Below are positions 1 through 6,629 of a stretch of 9,475 bases of DNA, piece after piece. The notes beneath the pieces were generated by a model that searched no databases, was not told the DNA's origin, and was given only the letters and a program-made list of their open reading frames with translations. A program made the position numbers and the translations under genes. Source of the DNA: Gammaproteobacteria bacterium (lineage in GTDB: Bacteria > Pseudomonadota > Gammaproteobacteria > Pseudomonadales > Halieaceae); the NCBI GenBank assembly GCA_029859085.1, contig JAOUDU010000063.1, forward strand, positions 1 to 9,475, given 5' to 3'. Position 1 is the stretch's first letter. Each line of letters begins with the position of its first letter.

Positions 1-10
1 AATTGCTCAT
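1..10 (-). CDS. 5' end of a third gene in the DUF1365 operon (partial)
   Basis: An ATG at 10-8 on the - strand opens a frame reading M-S-N before the window ends. It is preceded by GGAG (complement of 17-20) at 6 bases, a textbook Shine-Dalgarno spacing, and it starts one base after the TGA stop (14-12) of the DUF1365 gene, so it looks like the next cistron of the same operon. The product cannot be read from three codons. In clusters of this kind known to me, the gene after the FAD protein and the DUF1365 protein is commonly a cyclopropane-fatty-acyl-phospholipid-synthase-like methyltransferase; that is inference from context only. Confidence 0.5.
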
Positions 11-11
11 T

Positions 12-767
12 TCAGGCTCCGGATGGTTTGCTGTTGGGATGCGGATAAAAGGGTGCCCCCTTGATGAACAGGCGCAGCGCCTGCCAGTAAATCGCCAGGG
101 CTATTTTGGCGGTTATCAGCGGGTAGCGCCACAGGGTGCGGTTGAGATTGGTCGCGGTCATCTCCCGGGCGGAGAGGGCCAGGCTGGCGTCAAATACCTT
201 CCTCCCCCCGGCGCTGTTGGCCAGGTGCAGCACCAGGCGGTGGTCGGGGGTACTGCTGCGCCAGTGATAGCGCATCTCCATCGGGTTGAAGGGCGACACA
301 TGGAACTGCTTGTCAAACTCGGTGCGCAGCCAACGGCCCTGTTCCGGACCGGGCAACACGTAACTGTGGCGTTCATTCCAGGGCGTGTTGTTGACTTCCG
401 CCACCAGGAATTCCAGCCGGGACTCGTCCTCGCTGAAGCAGTAGTAGCAGGCGATCGGGTTCATGCTGATGCCGAAGTAGCGCAGGTTGGCCAGCAGGTA
501 GATGGGGCCGCGATGCTCTGTGCCCGTCTCCTCCAGGATCCGCCGCCGCACCTCCTGCTGCAGGGGCAGGTGCGGGTCACCCAGGAAATCACTGCGCCTG
601 AACTCGGCCGGTGCCCGGCCCCGGGCCGACCAGAGCAGGTGGCGGTCGAACAGCTCCGGCAGCTCGTCCAGGCAGATGTAGGGCATGAAGACCCGGTAGC
701 TGAACTCATGCGACTTCGGGTGCAGGCGCCGGTGCCTGACCACGCCCTCGTACAGCCTCGATCTCAT
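12..767 (-). CDS. DUF1365 family protein (COG3496), 251 aa
   Basis: Full-length DUF1365 protein of unknown biochemical activity. Recognisable family signatures are the N-terminal MRSRLYEGVVRHRR and the PYICLDELPELF segment, then LRYFGISMNPIACYYCF (about 95-111), EVNNTPWNERHSYVL (about 123-137) and FHVSPFNPMEMRYHW (about 155-169). No signal peptide is evident. Its ATG (767-765) overlaps the stop of the FAD-protein gene in an ATGA junction, so translation is probably coupled; there is no strong independent ribosome binding site. DUF1365 genes are repeatedly found between a FAD-dependent amine-oxidase-like gene and a cyclopropane-fatty-acid-synthase-like gene, often under an RpoE-ChrR system, so a role in modifying membrane acyl chains under oxidative stress is plausible but inferred. 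The family call is firm; the function is unknown. Confidence 0.9.
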   Translation of the reverse strand: MRSRLYEGVVRHRRLHPKSHEFSYRVFMPYICLDELPELFDRHLLWSARGRAPAEFRRSDFLGDPHLPLQQEVRRRILEETGTEHRGPIYLLANLRYFGISMNPIACYYCFSEDESRLEFLVAEVNNTPWNERHSYVLPGPEQGRWLRTEFDKQFHVSPFNPMEMRYHWRSSTPDHRLVLHLANSAGGRKVFDASLALSAREMTATNLNRTLWRYPLITAKIALAIYWQALRLFIKGAPFYPHPNSKPSGA

Positions 768-2023
768 GCGGCGGCCCGTTTCCGCTGCCCGAGGGCGTCG
801 GCCACCCGCAGCGCGCTTACCACCCCGTCCTCATGGAAGCCGTTGTGCCAGTAGGCGCCGCAGAACCAGGTATTGCGCTGGCCGTTGATCTCCTGCCAGC
901 GCTGCTGGGCGGCGATACCGGCGATGGAAAACACCGGGTGGTCATAGCTGAACCGTCCCAGGATCTTCACCGGGTTGATGGCGGCACTGTTGTTGAGGGT
1001 TACGCAAAATGTCTCCGGCGCGGTCAGCCCCTGCAGGATATTCATGTTGTAGGTTACCACCGCCCGCTCCTGGCCTGTACCCAGCGAGTAGTTCCAGCTG
1101 GACCAGGTTTTGCGGTTGCGCGGCAGCAGGCGGGTGTCGGTATGCAGCACCACGTCGTTGGACTGGTAGGGCAGTGCGCCGAGCACTTCGCGCTCTGTGG
1201 GGCTGGGCTCGTCCAGCAGCGCCAGGGCCTGGTCGGAATGGGTTGCCAGTACCACCTGGTCAAAGGGCAGCCGGCGCCCGTCGGCCATTACCAGGATGAC
1301 CTGGTGGGGCTGGCGCTGCACCCGCTCCACGGCGCAGCCGGTGAAGATGCGTCGCTCGAAGCGCTGGCACAGGGGGCGAAGGTACTCTCTCGAGCCCCCC
1401 TCGATAACCCGCCACTGGGGGCGGTCCTGCACTGACAACAGGCCGTGGTTGCGGAAAAAACGCAGGAAGAAACTCAGCGGGAAGTCGAGAATGGTGGCGC
1501 AGTCAGCGGACCAGATCGCCGAGCCCATCGCGGTGAGGTACTGCCGCGTGAACGCTTCGCCATAGCGGTTGCGTTCCAGGTACTCCCCCAGGGTCTGGCT
1601 GTCGCTGACCCTGCCGGCGTCCAGGTCCGCAACCGATTCCTTGTTGAAGCGCAGGATGTCCCTGACCATGGAAATGAAGCGCCAGGACAGCAGATTGCGC
1701 CGCTGGGCGAACAGGCTGTCGAGGTTGGTGCCGGAATATTCCAGTCCGGATCGCTCGTCCCGGACGCTGAACCCCATGGACGTGGGCTTGCTGCCGACGC
1801 CCAGGCTGTCCATCAGCGCGATGAAATTGGGATAGGTCCAGTCGTTGAACACGATAAAACCCGTGTCGATGGCGTAGTGGCGCGTGCCCAGCTTCACGTC
1901 GACGGTTGCGGTATGGCCCCCGACCTGGCGGCCCGCCTCGAATACGGAGACCTCGTGGGCAGTACTCAGGTAATGGGCGCAGCTCAGGCCGGATATGCCG
2001 GACCCTATGACAGCAATTCTCAC
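764..2023 (-). CDS. FAD-binding amine-oxidase-like oxidoreductase (COG2907 type), 419 aa
   Basis: Predicted flavoprotein of the amine oxidase/phytoene desaturase superfamily, probably cytoplasmic or at the membrane surface. The N-terminal Rossmann motif is clear: beta strand MRIAVIG, GSGISG (7-12), acidic E29 for the FAD ribose, then the GGHTAT segment at 35-40. The DTGFIVFNDWTYPNF stretch (53-67) is typical of the COG2907 subgroup, and the C-terminal FAD-contacting region GAYWHNGFHEDGVVSAL is intact. The substrate is unknown; the association with DUF1365 and, elsewhere, cyclopropane-synthase-like enzymes suggests unsaturated or methylated fatty acyl chains (inference). The start is GTG at 2023-2021, chosen because it directly precedes the conserved RIAVIGSG and because AGGGAG (complement of 2033-2038) lies 9 bases upstream. 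It is the first gene of the leftward operon, divergent from the ECF sigma gene, with a 187-base shared promoter region. Confidence 0.9.
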   Translation of the reverse strand: MRIAVIGSGISGLSCAHYLSTAHEVSVFEAGRQVGGHTATVDVKLGTRHYAIDTGFIVFNDWTYPNFIALMDSLGVGSKPTSMGFSVRDERSGLEYSGTNLDSLFAQRRNLLSWRFISMVRDILRFNKESVADLDAGRVSDSQTLGEYLERNRYGEAFTRQYLTAMGSAIWSADCATILDFPLSFFLRFFRNHGLLSVQDRPQWRVIEGGSREYLRPLCQRFERRIFTGCAVERVQRQPHQVILVMADGRRLPFDQVVLATHSDQALALLDEPSPTEREVLGALPYQSNDVVLHTDTRLLPRNRKTWSSWNYSLGTGQERAVVTYNMNILQGLTAPETFCVTLNNSAAINPVKILGRFSYDHPVFSIAGIAAQQRWQEINGQRNTWFCGAYWHNGFHEDGVVSALRVADALGQRKRAAA

Positions 2024-2091
2024 TATGCCGGTCTCCCTGGCGGTGGCGATGGTCCCGGGAAGGCGCCAGCGCAGTTCATTGTTGCCGTTGT

Positions 2092-2117
2092 TACGTCCCC
2101 GTTGCCCGATCGGATCT
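2092..2117 (-). promoter_or_regulatory. Candidate ECF (RpoE/ChrR-type) promoter for the leftward FAD-protein operon
   Basis: On the - strand AGATCC (2117-2112) is followed after 16 bases by CGTA (2095-2092), which then reads CGTAAC. This has the same layout as the rightward promoter and differs from the TGATCC/CGTA pattern described for ChrR-linked ECF sigma factors by one base in the -35 element. It would start transcription roughly 60 bases before the GTG at 2023. Seen directly: motif and spacing. Inferred: recognition by the sigma factor encoded at 2211-2810. Confidence 0.6.
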
Positions 2118-2141
2118 GCCGGAGTTTATTGCAAAGCCGGG

Positions 2142-2171
2142 TGATCCGCCCTCTCGCCGGCGGCGTATACT
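2142..2171 (+). promoter_or_regulatory. Candidate autoregulatory ECF promoter for the sigma/chrR operon
   Basis: TGATCC (2142-2147), a 16-base spacer, then CGTA (2164-2167) continuing as CGTATACT. This exactly fits the -35/-10 pattern I know for promoters read by RpoE/ChrR-group (ECF11) sigma factors. It predicts a start near 2174-2177 and a 5' leader of about 35 bases before the GTG at 2211. Autoregulation is usual for this family. The -35 boxes of the two divergent promoters are 24 bases apart. Confidence 0.75.
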
Positions 2172-2210
2172 CCCCCGAAACCACCTTATTAGACGAGAGA
2201 AAAAAAGCAA

Positions 2211-2810
2211 GTGGCAGAGATTCCAGACGGGACAAGAGGCGATCCGCAGGAACTGGCGGGGCGCCGTACGGATGAGTGGAGCGAATGCCTGGTCCTGATT
2301 GCCGCCAACCAGGACCGGGCGGCATTCACCCGGTTTTTCCGGCACTTCGCCCCGCTGATCAAGGCTTTCGCCCTGGCGGGATCGAGCCTGTCGGCCTCGC
2401 TGGCGGACGAGCTGGTGCAGGAGGTGATGCTGAAGGTGTGGCAGAAGGCCGGCGGGTTCAACCCGGAGAAGGCCGCTGCCAGCACCTGGGTGTATACGAT
2501 CGCCCGCAACTGCCGGACCGATATGTTCCGGCGGTTGCAGAAATTCGATACCCCCCTGGCCGAGGAAGATGTGTTCCCGGACCAGGAGAGCGAGGAGCCC
2601 TTTGCCCTGCTGCAGGGCAAGCGCAGCGAGGAGCGCGTGCGTGAGTTGATGAAGACCCTCCCGGGGGACCAGATGCAGATCCTGGCGAAGGTGTACATGG
2701 AAGGGAAATCACATGCGGAAGCCGCCGCGGAGCTCGACCTGCCCCTGGGCACGGTCAAGTCCAGGGTACGGCTGGCCATCCAGAAACTTCAAATTCAGAT
2801 AGATCGTTAA
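2211..2810 (+). CDS. rpoE: ECF sigma factor of the RpoE/ChrR (singlet-oxygen) group, 199 aa
   Basis: RNA polymerase sigma factor containing only regions 2 and 4. Region 2 spans about 38-110, with AFTRFFRHFAPLIKAF, then ADELVQEVMLKVW and the -10-reading STWVYTIARNCRTDMFRR. Region 4 spans about 143-195, with LMKTLPGDQMQIL and the helix-turn-helix around SHAEAAAELDLPLGTVKSRV. The start must be GTG 2211: an in-frame TAG lies at 2190-2192 and no other start lies between, while later in-frame ATGs would delete region 2. The ribosome binding site is weak (GAGAG at 2195-2199). It is followed 4 bases later by the ChrR gene, its presumed inhibitor, and preceded by a matching promoter, so autoregulation is likely. 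The symbol follows the rpoE-chrR pair of Rhodobacter sphaeroides; it is not the envelope-stress RpoE of E. coli. Signal (singlet oxygen or organic peroxide) is inferred from the family. Confidence 0.93.
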   Translation: MAEIPDGTRGDPQELAGRRTDEWSECLVLIAANQDRAAFTRFFRHFAPLIKAFALAGSSLSASLADELVQEVMLKVWQKAGGFNPEKAAASTWVYTIARNCRTDMFRRLQKFDTPLAEEDVFPDQESEEPFALLQGKRSEERVRELMKTLPGDQMQILAKVYMEGKSHAEAAAELDLPLGTVKSRVRLAIQKLQIQIDR

Positions 2811-2814
2811 AATT

Positions 2815-3471
2815 ATGGCTAAATTTCATCCAGAACTGGACCTTTTGACCGAACACGCGGCGGGCAACCTGCCCCTGGCCCAGGCGGCCTGTGTCTCGGT
2901 TCACCTGAATTACTGTGAACAGTGCCGGCGGGCCTCGGCCCAGCTGCAGTCGCTGGGTGCAACCCTGTTCGAGGGGCTCCCCGGTGAGCCCGTTGGTGAC
3001 ACCCTGCTCAACATGGTGCTCGCGAGGCTGGATGACGCGCCGCCCCTGAGCTACGCCAGTAGCGCCGGGTGGTCAGCCGGCAGGACGCCGGCCATCCTGC
3101 AGCGCCTGATGAGCGGTGACTTCACCGACCTGGTGTGGAAGAAAATCACCAGCACTCTGCGCATCAGCTACCTGAAAACAGGTGATCCCAACTATGAATT
3201 CGCCCTCTACCACATCAAGGCGGGCGGCAGGATTCCTGAGCACACCCACCGCGGCCCCGAAATGACACTGGTGCTCGAGGGTGGATTCTCGGACGCGGAC
3301 GGCAGCTATCACCAGGGCGACTTCCTGCTGCGCCAGCCAGGCGACGTCCATGCGCCCACCGCGGTGCAATCGGAAGACTGCATCTGCCTGGCGGTACTCG
3401 ATGCCCCGCTGAAGTTCACCGGCATGCCCTATCGCTGGATGAACCCCTTCCTGCAGCTGCAGCCGGGTTAA
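2815..3471 (+). CDS. chrR: ChrR-family zinc anti-sigma factor with C-terminal cupin domain, 218 aa
   Basis: Cytoplasmic anti-sigma factor that holds the upstream ECF sigma inactive until a stress signal arrives. The N-terminal anti-sigma domain carries the zinc ligands H5, H30, C34 and C37; the spacing H-x24-H-x3-C-x2-C is the same as in R. sphaeroides ChrR (H6, H31, C35, C38 from memory). A linker at about 75-105 leads to a cupin-like domain (about 110-205) with metal-site residues H143, H145, E149 and H179 in EHTHRGPEM and PGDVHAP. Length (218 aa) is normal for the family. The ATG lies 4 bases after the sigma stop with no good Shine-Dalgarno, so the two are probably translationally coupled at matched levels. 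It is not a transmembrane anti-sigma: no hydrophobic segment is seen. In the best-studied system the cupin domain is needed for the singlet-oxygen response. Confidence 0.94.
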   Translation: MAKFHPELDLLTEHAAGNLPLAQAACVSVHLNYCEQCRRASAQLQSLGATLFEGLPGEPVGDTLLNMVLARLDDAPPLSYASSAGWSAGRTPAILQRLMSGDFTDLVWKKITSTLRISYLKTGDPNYEFALYHIKAGGRIPEHTHRGPEMTLVLEGGFSDADGSYHQGDFLLRQPGDVHAPTAVQSEDCICLAVLDAPLKFTGMPYRWMNPFLQLQPG

Positions 3472-3489
3472 GCAACTGTTTCCCGCACC

Positions 3490-3508
3490 CCCCACCGCTC
3501 GGGTGGGG
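3490..3508 (+). terminator. Possible weak terminator hairpin after chrR
   Basis: CCCCACC (3490-3496) and GGTGGGG (3502-3508) form a 7-bp GC-rich stem with a 5-base loop, 18 bases after the chrR stop. No uridine run follows directly; the nearest T-rich stretch is at 3523-3529. It may stop transcription inefficiently or stabilise the 3' end. Confidence 0.4.
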
Positions 3509-3530
3509 CGGTCGCCAGCGCCTTGTTTTA

Positions 3531-3547
3531 TATTCACCCTGTGAATA
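3531..3547. promoter_or_regulatory. Inverted repeat, candidate operator upstream of pntAA
   Basis: TATTCAC (3531-3537), CCT, GTGAATA (3541-3547): a perfect 7-bp inverted repeat with a 3-base centre. A further half-site-like ATTCAC occurs at 3557-3562 and overlaps the -35 box of the candidate pnt promoter. Position and symmetry suggest a dimeric regulator, but I cannot name it. As an RNA hairpin it would be short, AT-rich and without a T run, so it is unlikely to be a terminator. Confidence 0.45.
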
Positions 3548-3557
3548 GTCTTCATCA

Positions 3558-3586
3558 TTCACGCAAACCGCCGGCTGTGCTACAGT
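3558..3586 (+). promoter_or_regulatory. Candidate sigma-70 promoter of the pnt operon
   Basis: TTCACG (3558-3563), a 17-base spacer and TACAGT (3581-3586), with an extended -10 TGC immediately before. Each hexamer matches 4 of 6 consensus bases. The predicted start near 3593 gives a leader of about 70 bases before the pntAA ATG. Confidence 0.5.
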
Positions 3587-3665
3587 CTGCGGCCGCCTGC
3601 TGCCCGCAGTGGCAGGTTTTGGCGACAGCACTAAAAAATATTCAGGTACGGGGGTATACACCGCA

Positions 3666-4808
3666 ATGCGCATCGCCATTCCCAAGGAGAACCACCCGGG
3701 CGAAAACCGGGTTCCCATTACGCCGGAATCGGCCAAGAAGCTGTGCCGCATGGGCGCGGAGCTGGTCGTCGAGGCGGGCCTGGGCACCGGCTCCGGGTTT
3801 ACCGACGCCGAGTACATAGAGGCGGGGGCCACTGTCTCGGCCGACCGCAGCGCCCTGTTCAGCGGTGCCGATGTGCTGCTGCGGCTGCGCAAACCCGCGC
3901 TGGACGAAATCGGGCTGATGAAGCGTGGCTGCATCCATATCAGCTACCTCGACCCGTTCAACGAGCGCGAGCTGGTAACCGCGCTGAAGGACGCGGGCAT
4001 CACCGCCATCAGCATGGAAATGATCCCGCGCACCACCCGCAGCCAGAAGATGGATGCGCTGAGCTCCCAGGCCAACCTGGCCGGCTATGTCATGGTGCTG
4101 CTGGCCGCTACCCACCTGCCGCGTATTTTCCCGATGATGATGACGCCCGCCGGTACGCTCAAACCCGCCAATGTATTCGTCATCGGCGCCGGGGTCGCGG
4201 GCCTGCAGGCTATCGCCACCGCCAAGCGCCTCGGCGCCCGGGTCACTGCCTTCGACACGCGCCCCGTGGTCGCTGAGCAGGTGCAGTCCCTGGGCGCCAA
4301 GTTCCTCGAGATCGACCTGGGCGAGACCGGCCAGACCGCCGGCGGCTACGCCCTGGAGCTGACCCCGGAGCAGGTGGAAAAGCAGCGCCAGGCCCAGAAG
4401 GACGTCATTGCCAAGTCCGACGTGGTGATCACCACGGCCCAGGTGTTCGGCCGCAAGCCGCCGGTACTGGTGACCAGGGACATGGTGGAAGGCATGGCCC
4501 CGGGTTCGGTGATCGTCGATATGGCCGCCGAGACCGGCGGCAACGTCGAGGGCTCGGTGCCCAACGAGATTGTAAAGGTGGGCGGTGTCACCATCATCGG
4601 CAAGGGTAACCTGGCCGGAGAAGTGGCGCGCCACGCCAGCCAGATGTATTCATCCAACCTGTTCAACCTGGTGGAGGACAACTGGAACGAGGAACTCAAG
4701 CAGTTCGTGGTGGATTTCGACGACGATATCCTGCCCGGCTGCATCATTACCCACGGTGGTGAGGTGGTGAACGAGACTATCAAGAAAATCATGGAAGGGG
4801 GTGCCTAG
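3666..4808 (+). CDS. pntAA: NAD(P) transhydrogenase subunit alpha part 1 (domain I, NAD(H)-binding), 380 aa
   Basis: Soluble NAD(H)-binding domain of proton-translocating transhydrogenase (NADH + NADP+ to NAD+ + NADPH, coupled to proton entry). It has the alanine-dehydrogenase/PNT N-terminal fold beginning MRIAIPKENHPGENRVPITP, the RSQKMDALSSQANLAGY segment (125-141) that corresponds to the conserved RQD-loop region, the Rossmann motif VIGAGVAGLQA (172-182) with acidic D197 after the second strand, and the flexible mobile loop near 228-246. Length of about 380 aa is that of the split form; the E. coli fusion with domain II is absent. The start ATG 3666 fits the family N-terminus; an in-frame ATG at 3609 would add 19 residues without family likeness. 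The Shine-Dalgarno is weak (ACGGGGG, 3648-3654, 11 bases away). First gene of pntAA-AB-B. Confidence 0.96.
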   Translation: MRIAIPKENHPGENRVPITPESAKKLCRMGAELVVEAGLGTGSGFTDAEYIEAGATVSADRSALFSGADVLLRLRKPALDEIGLMKRGCIHISYLDPFNERELVTALKDAGITAISMEMIPRTTRSQKMDALSSQANLAGYVMVLLAATHLPRIFPMMMTPAGTLKPANVFVIGAGVAGLQAIATAKRLGARVTAFDTRPVVAEQVQSLGAKFLEIDLGETGQTAGGYALELTPEQVEKQRQAQKDVIAKSDVVITTAQVFGRKPPVLVTRDMVEGMAPGSVIVDMAAETGGNVEGSVPNEIVKVGGVTIIGKGNLAGEVARHASQMYSSNLFNLVEDNWNEELKQFVVDFDDDILPGCIITHGGEVVNETIKKIMEGGA

Positions 4809-4809
4809 C

Positions 4810-5091
4810 ATGACAACAGTTTTCCTGACATTTATCCTCATGCTGACCATCTTCCTGGGCTTTGAGCTGATCAACAAGGTGCCGGCCACCCTGCACACCC
4901 CCCTGATGTCAGGCGCCAATGCCATCTCCGGCATCACCCTCGTGGGCGCCATCAGCCTCGCTGGTAACGGCCAGCACAACATGACCGAGTGGCTGGGCGT
5001 GGCGGCCGTGGCCCTGGCCACGGTCAACGTGGTGGGTGGTTACATGGTGACCGACCGCATGCTCGCCATGTTCAAGAAGAAGGGGAGCTGA
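4810..5091 (+). CDS. pntAB: NAD(P) transhydrogenase subunit alpha part 2 (membrane domain II), 93 aa
   Basis: Small integral membrane subunit contributing three helices to the proton channel. Hydrophobic segments lie at about 3-20, 36-52 and 61-81, and the hallmark HTPLMSGANAISG (29-41) links helices 1 and 2. The start ATG 4810 is chosen over GTG 4801 because the purine-rich GGAAGGGGG (4794-4802) then sits 7 bases upstream, and the family begins with the first helix. It begins 1 base after the pntAA stop and is followed 5 bases later by pntB, so the three are co-translated. Residue S40 occupies the place where the Thermus protein is reported to have a channel histidine (alpha2 His42); see findings. 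The short charged C-terminus (FKKKGS) is probably cytoplasmic. Confidence 0.95.
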   Translation: MTTVFLTFILMLTIFLGFELINKVPATLHTPLMSGANAISGITLVGAISLAGNGQHNMTEWLGVAAVALATVNVVGGYMVTDRMLAMFKKKGS

Positions 5092-5096
5092 GCGCC

Positions 5097-6449
5097 ATGG
5101 ATAGCCTGATTCAATACAGTTATGTGGTGGCGGCCGCCCTGTTCATTTATGGCCTGAAGCAACTGGGCTCGCCCGCCACAGCGCGCCGGGGCAATTTCAT
5201 TTCCGCTGTCGCCATGCTGCTCGCAGTAGTGGCGGCCCTGCTGGCCCAGGGCATCGAGTACCAGTGGGTCGCACTGGGTATGCTGGTCGGCGCGGTCATC
5301 GGCGGCGCCGCCGCGCGCATGGTGCAGATGACCGCCATGCCGGAAATGGTAGCCCTGTTCAACGGCTTTGGCGGCCTCGCCAGCCTGCTGGTTGGCTGGG
5401 CGGCCCTGGTCCCGGGATCTACCACCTTCACCCTGGTGACTATCATCCTGTCCATCCTGATCGGCGGCGTGACGTTCACCGGCAGCATGATCGCCTACGG
5501 CAAGCTCAGCGAGCGGATCGGCAGCGGCGCGGTGCTGTTCAACGGCCAGCAGGTGGTCAACAGCCTGATCGTACTGGGTATCCTGGCCGGGTCCGTCATG
5601 TTCTGCCTGGAGCCTGACAATCACCTGTGGTTGTACCTGGTGGTGGCCCTGTCACTGGTATTCGGCGTGATGGCGGTCATTCCGATCGGCGGCGCCGATA
5701 TGCCGGTGGTGATCTCCCTGCTGAACTCCTATTCCGGCCTCGCGGCCTGTGCCGCGGGTTTTGCGGTGAACAACAATATCCTGATCGTCGCCGGCGCGCT
5801 GGTGGGCGCCTCGGGCATCATCCTCACCCAGATCATGTGCAAGGCGATGAACCGGTCCCTGGCCAACGTCCTGTTCAGCGGCTTTGGCAGCGGCAAGGTT
5901 GAAGAGAGCGCAGTGGAAGGCGAGATCAAGCCTATCAACGTCGAGGACGCCTACTACATCCTCGAAGCTGCAAGCAACGTGGCGATCATTCCCGGCTATG
6001 GCATGGCAGTGGCCCAGGCCCAGCACGTGGTCAAGGAGCTGGCTGAACTGCTGGAGCGCAATGGCGCCGAGGTGAATTTCGGGATCCACCCGGTGGCGGG
6101 CCGGATGCCGGGCCACATGAACGTGCTGCTGGCGGAAGCCGATGTGCCCTATGACCAGTTGCTGGAGATGGACGATATCAACCCCCGGATGGAGCACGTC
6201 GACGTCGCCATCGTGATCGGCGCCAACGACGTGGTCAACCCGGCGGCCCGGGAGAACGAGGGCTCACCCATCTACGGCATGCCGGTGATCAATGTCGACA
6301 AGGCGCGGACCGTGTTCGTGCTGAAGCGTTCCATGGCCTCTGGCTTCGCCGGCATCGAGAACCCGCTGTTCTACAAGGACAACACGCGCATGCTGTTTGG
6401 CGACGCCAAGGAATCCATCGGTAACCTGATCCGCGAGTTCAGCGGCTGA
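5097..6449 (+). CDS. pntB: NAD(P) transhydrogenase subunit beta (membrane domain II and NADP(H)-binding domain III), 450 aa
   Basis: Beta subunit of transhydrogenase in the inner membrane. Residues 1 to about 260 form several transmembrane helices, including MPEMVALFNGFGGLASLLVG (81-100) and the highly conserved IGGADMPVVISLLNSYSG. After a short hydrophilic linker, residues of about 290-450 form the NADP(H)-binding domain III, with PGYGMAVAQAQ as the dinucleotide loop, then FGIHPVAGRMPGHMNVLLAEA, IGANDVVNPAA and KRSMASGFAG, all close to the E. coli protein. The start is ATG 5097 with GGGGAG (5082-5087) 9 bases upstream; the frame is open further upstream inside pntAB but that sequence is not PntB-like. 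N89 sits where E. coli PntB has the proton-channel H91. Last gene of the operon; a strong terminator follows. Confidence 0.97.
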   Translation: MDSLIQYSYVVAAALFIYGLKQLGSPATARRGNFISAVAMLLAVVAALLAQGIEYQWVALGMLVGAVIGGAAARMVQMTAMPEMVALFNGFGGLASLLVGWAALVPGSTTFTLVTIILSILIGGVTFTGSMIAYGKLSERIGSGAVLFNGQQVVNSLIVLGILAGSVMFCLEPDNHLWLYLVVALSLVFGVMAVIPIGGADMPVVISLLNSYSGLAACAAGFAVNNNILIVAGALVGASGIILTQIMCKAMNRSLANVLFSGFGSGKVEESAVEGEIKPINVEDAYYILEAASNVAIIPGYGMAVAQAQHVVKELAELLERNGAEVNFGIHPVAGRMPGHMNVLLAEADVPYDQLLEMDDINPRMEHVDVAIVIGANDVVNPAARENEGSPIYGMPVINVDKARTVFVLKRSMASGFAGIENPLFYKDNTRMLFGDAKESIGNLIREFSG

Positions 6450-6470
6450 CAGCGCGCCCCGGACCCAGTT

Positions 6471-6500
6471 ACGCCGGCCCTCGCGCCGGCGTTTTTGTTT
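6471..6500 (+). terminator. Rho-independent terminator of the pnt operon
   Basis: ACGCCGGC (6471-6478) pairs with GCCGGCGT (6485-6492) in an 8-bp stem with a 6-base loop, followed at once by TTTTTGTTT (6492-6500). It lies 21 bases after the pntB stop. A classic intrinsic terminator. Confidence 0.9.
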
Positions 6501-6574
6501 CCGGCTGCCGGTTCAGGATATCGTTCCGCGGGCCGCTTGTCGCTGCCATGAGCCGGATCAATGATTTACGGCTC

Positions 6575-6602
6575 TGGACAGGCTAGCCTCAGGTTTTATG
6601 CT
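6575..6602 (+). promoter_or_regulatory. Candidate sigma-70 promoter for the hemerythrin-domain gene
   Basis: TGGACA (6575-6580; 5 of 6 consensus), 16-base spacer, TATGCT (6597-6602; 4 of 6). It would give a leader of about 20 bases, just enough for the GAGAGAG ribosome binding site at 6618-6624. The pnt terminator upstream makes a separate promoter here necessary. Confidence 0.5.
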
Positions 6603-6629
6603 GGGGCAAAACCTGCCGAGAGAGTGATT

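Noticed and set aside
3..854. 283-codon + strand open frame opposite DUF1365 and the end of the flavoprotein gene
   Set aside because: It is the antisense shadow of a GC-rich gene. The translation is low-complexity (Val/Gly/Gln/His-rich) with no family likeness, whereas the - strand frame gives a clear DUF1365 protein.
1445..2275. 276-codon + strand open frame opposite the flavoprotein gene and running into the sigma gene
   Set aside because: It is antisense to the conserved FAD-binding N-terminus and crosses the divergent promoters; no recognisable domain.
3531..3547. Palindrome before pntAA read as a chrR terminator
   Set aside because: The stem is AT-rich and short and has no T run after it; an operator role fits its position better.
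3609..3665. Longer pntAA start at ATG 3609
   Set aside because: It adds 19 residues before the conserved MRIAIPKE start, with no family match, and would lie very close to the predicted transcription start.
3642..4634. 330-codon - strand open frame opposite pntAA
   Set aside because: Shadow of a strongly conserved gene; composition (His/Gly/Asp-rich) is typical of reverse-complement GC-rich codons.
4801..4809. GTG 4801 as the pntAB start
   Set aside because: It overlaps the purine-rich ribosome binding site that serves ATG 4810 and adds three residues not expected before the first helix.
6561..6629. Longer start of the hemerythrin gene at ATG 6561
   Set aside because: The extra 23 residues precede the candidate promoter elements, and the ATG at 6630 has a well-placed GAGAGAG site.
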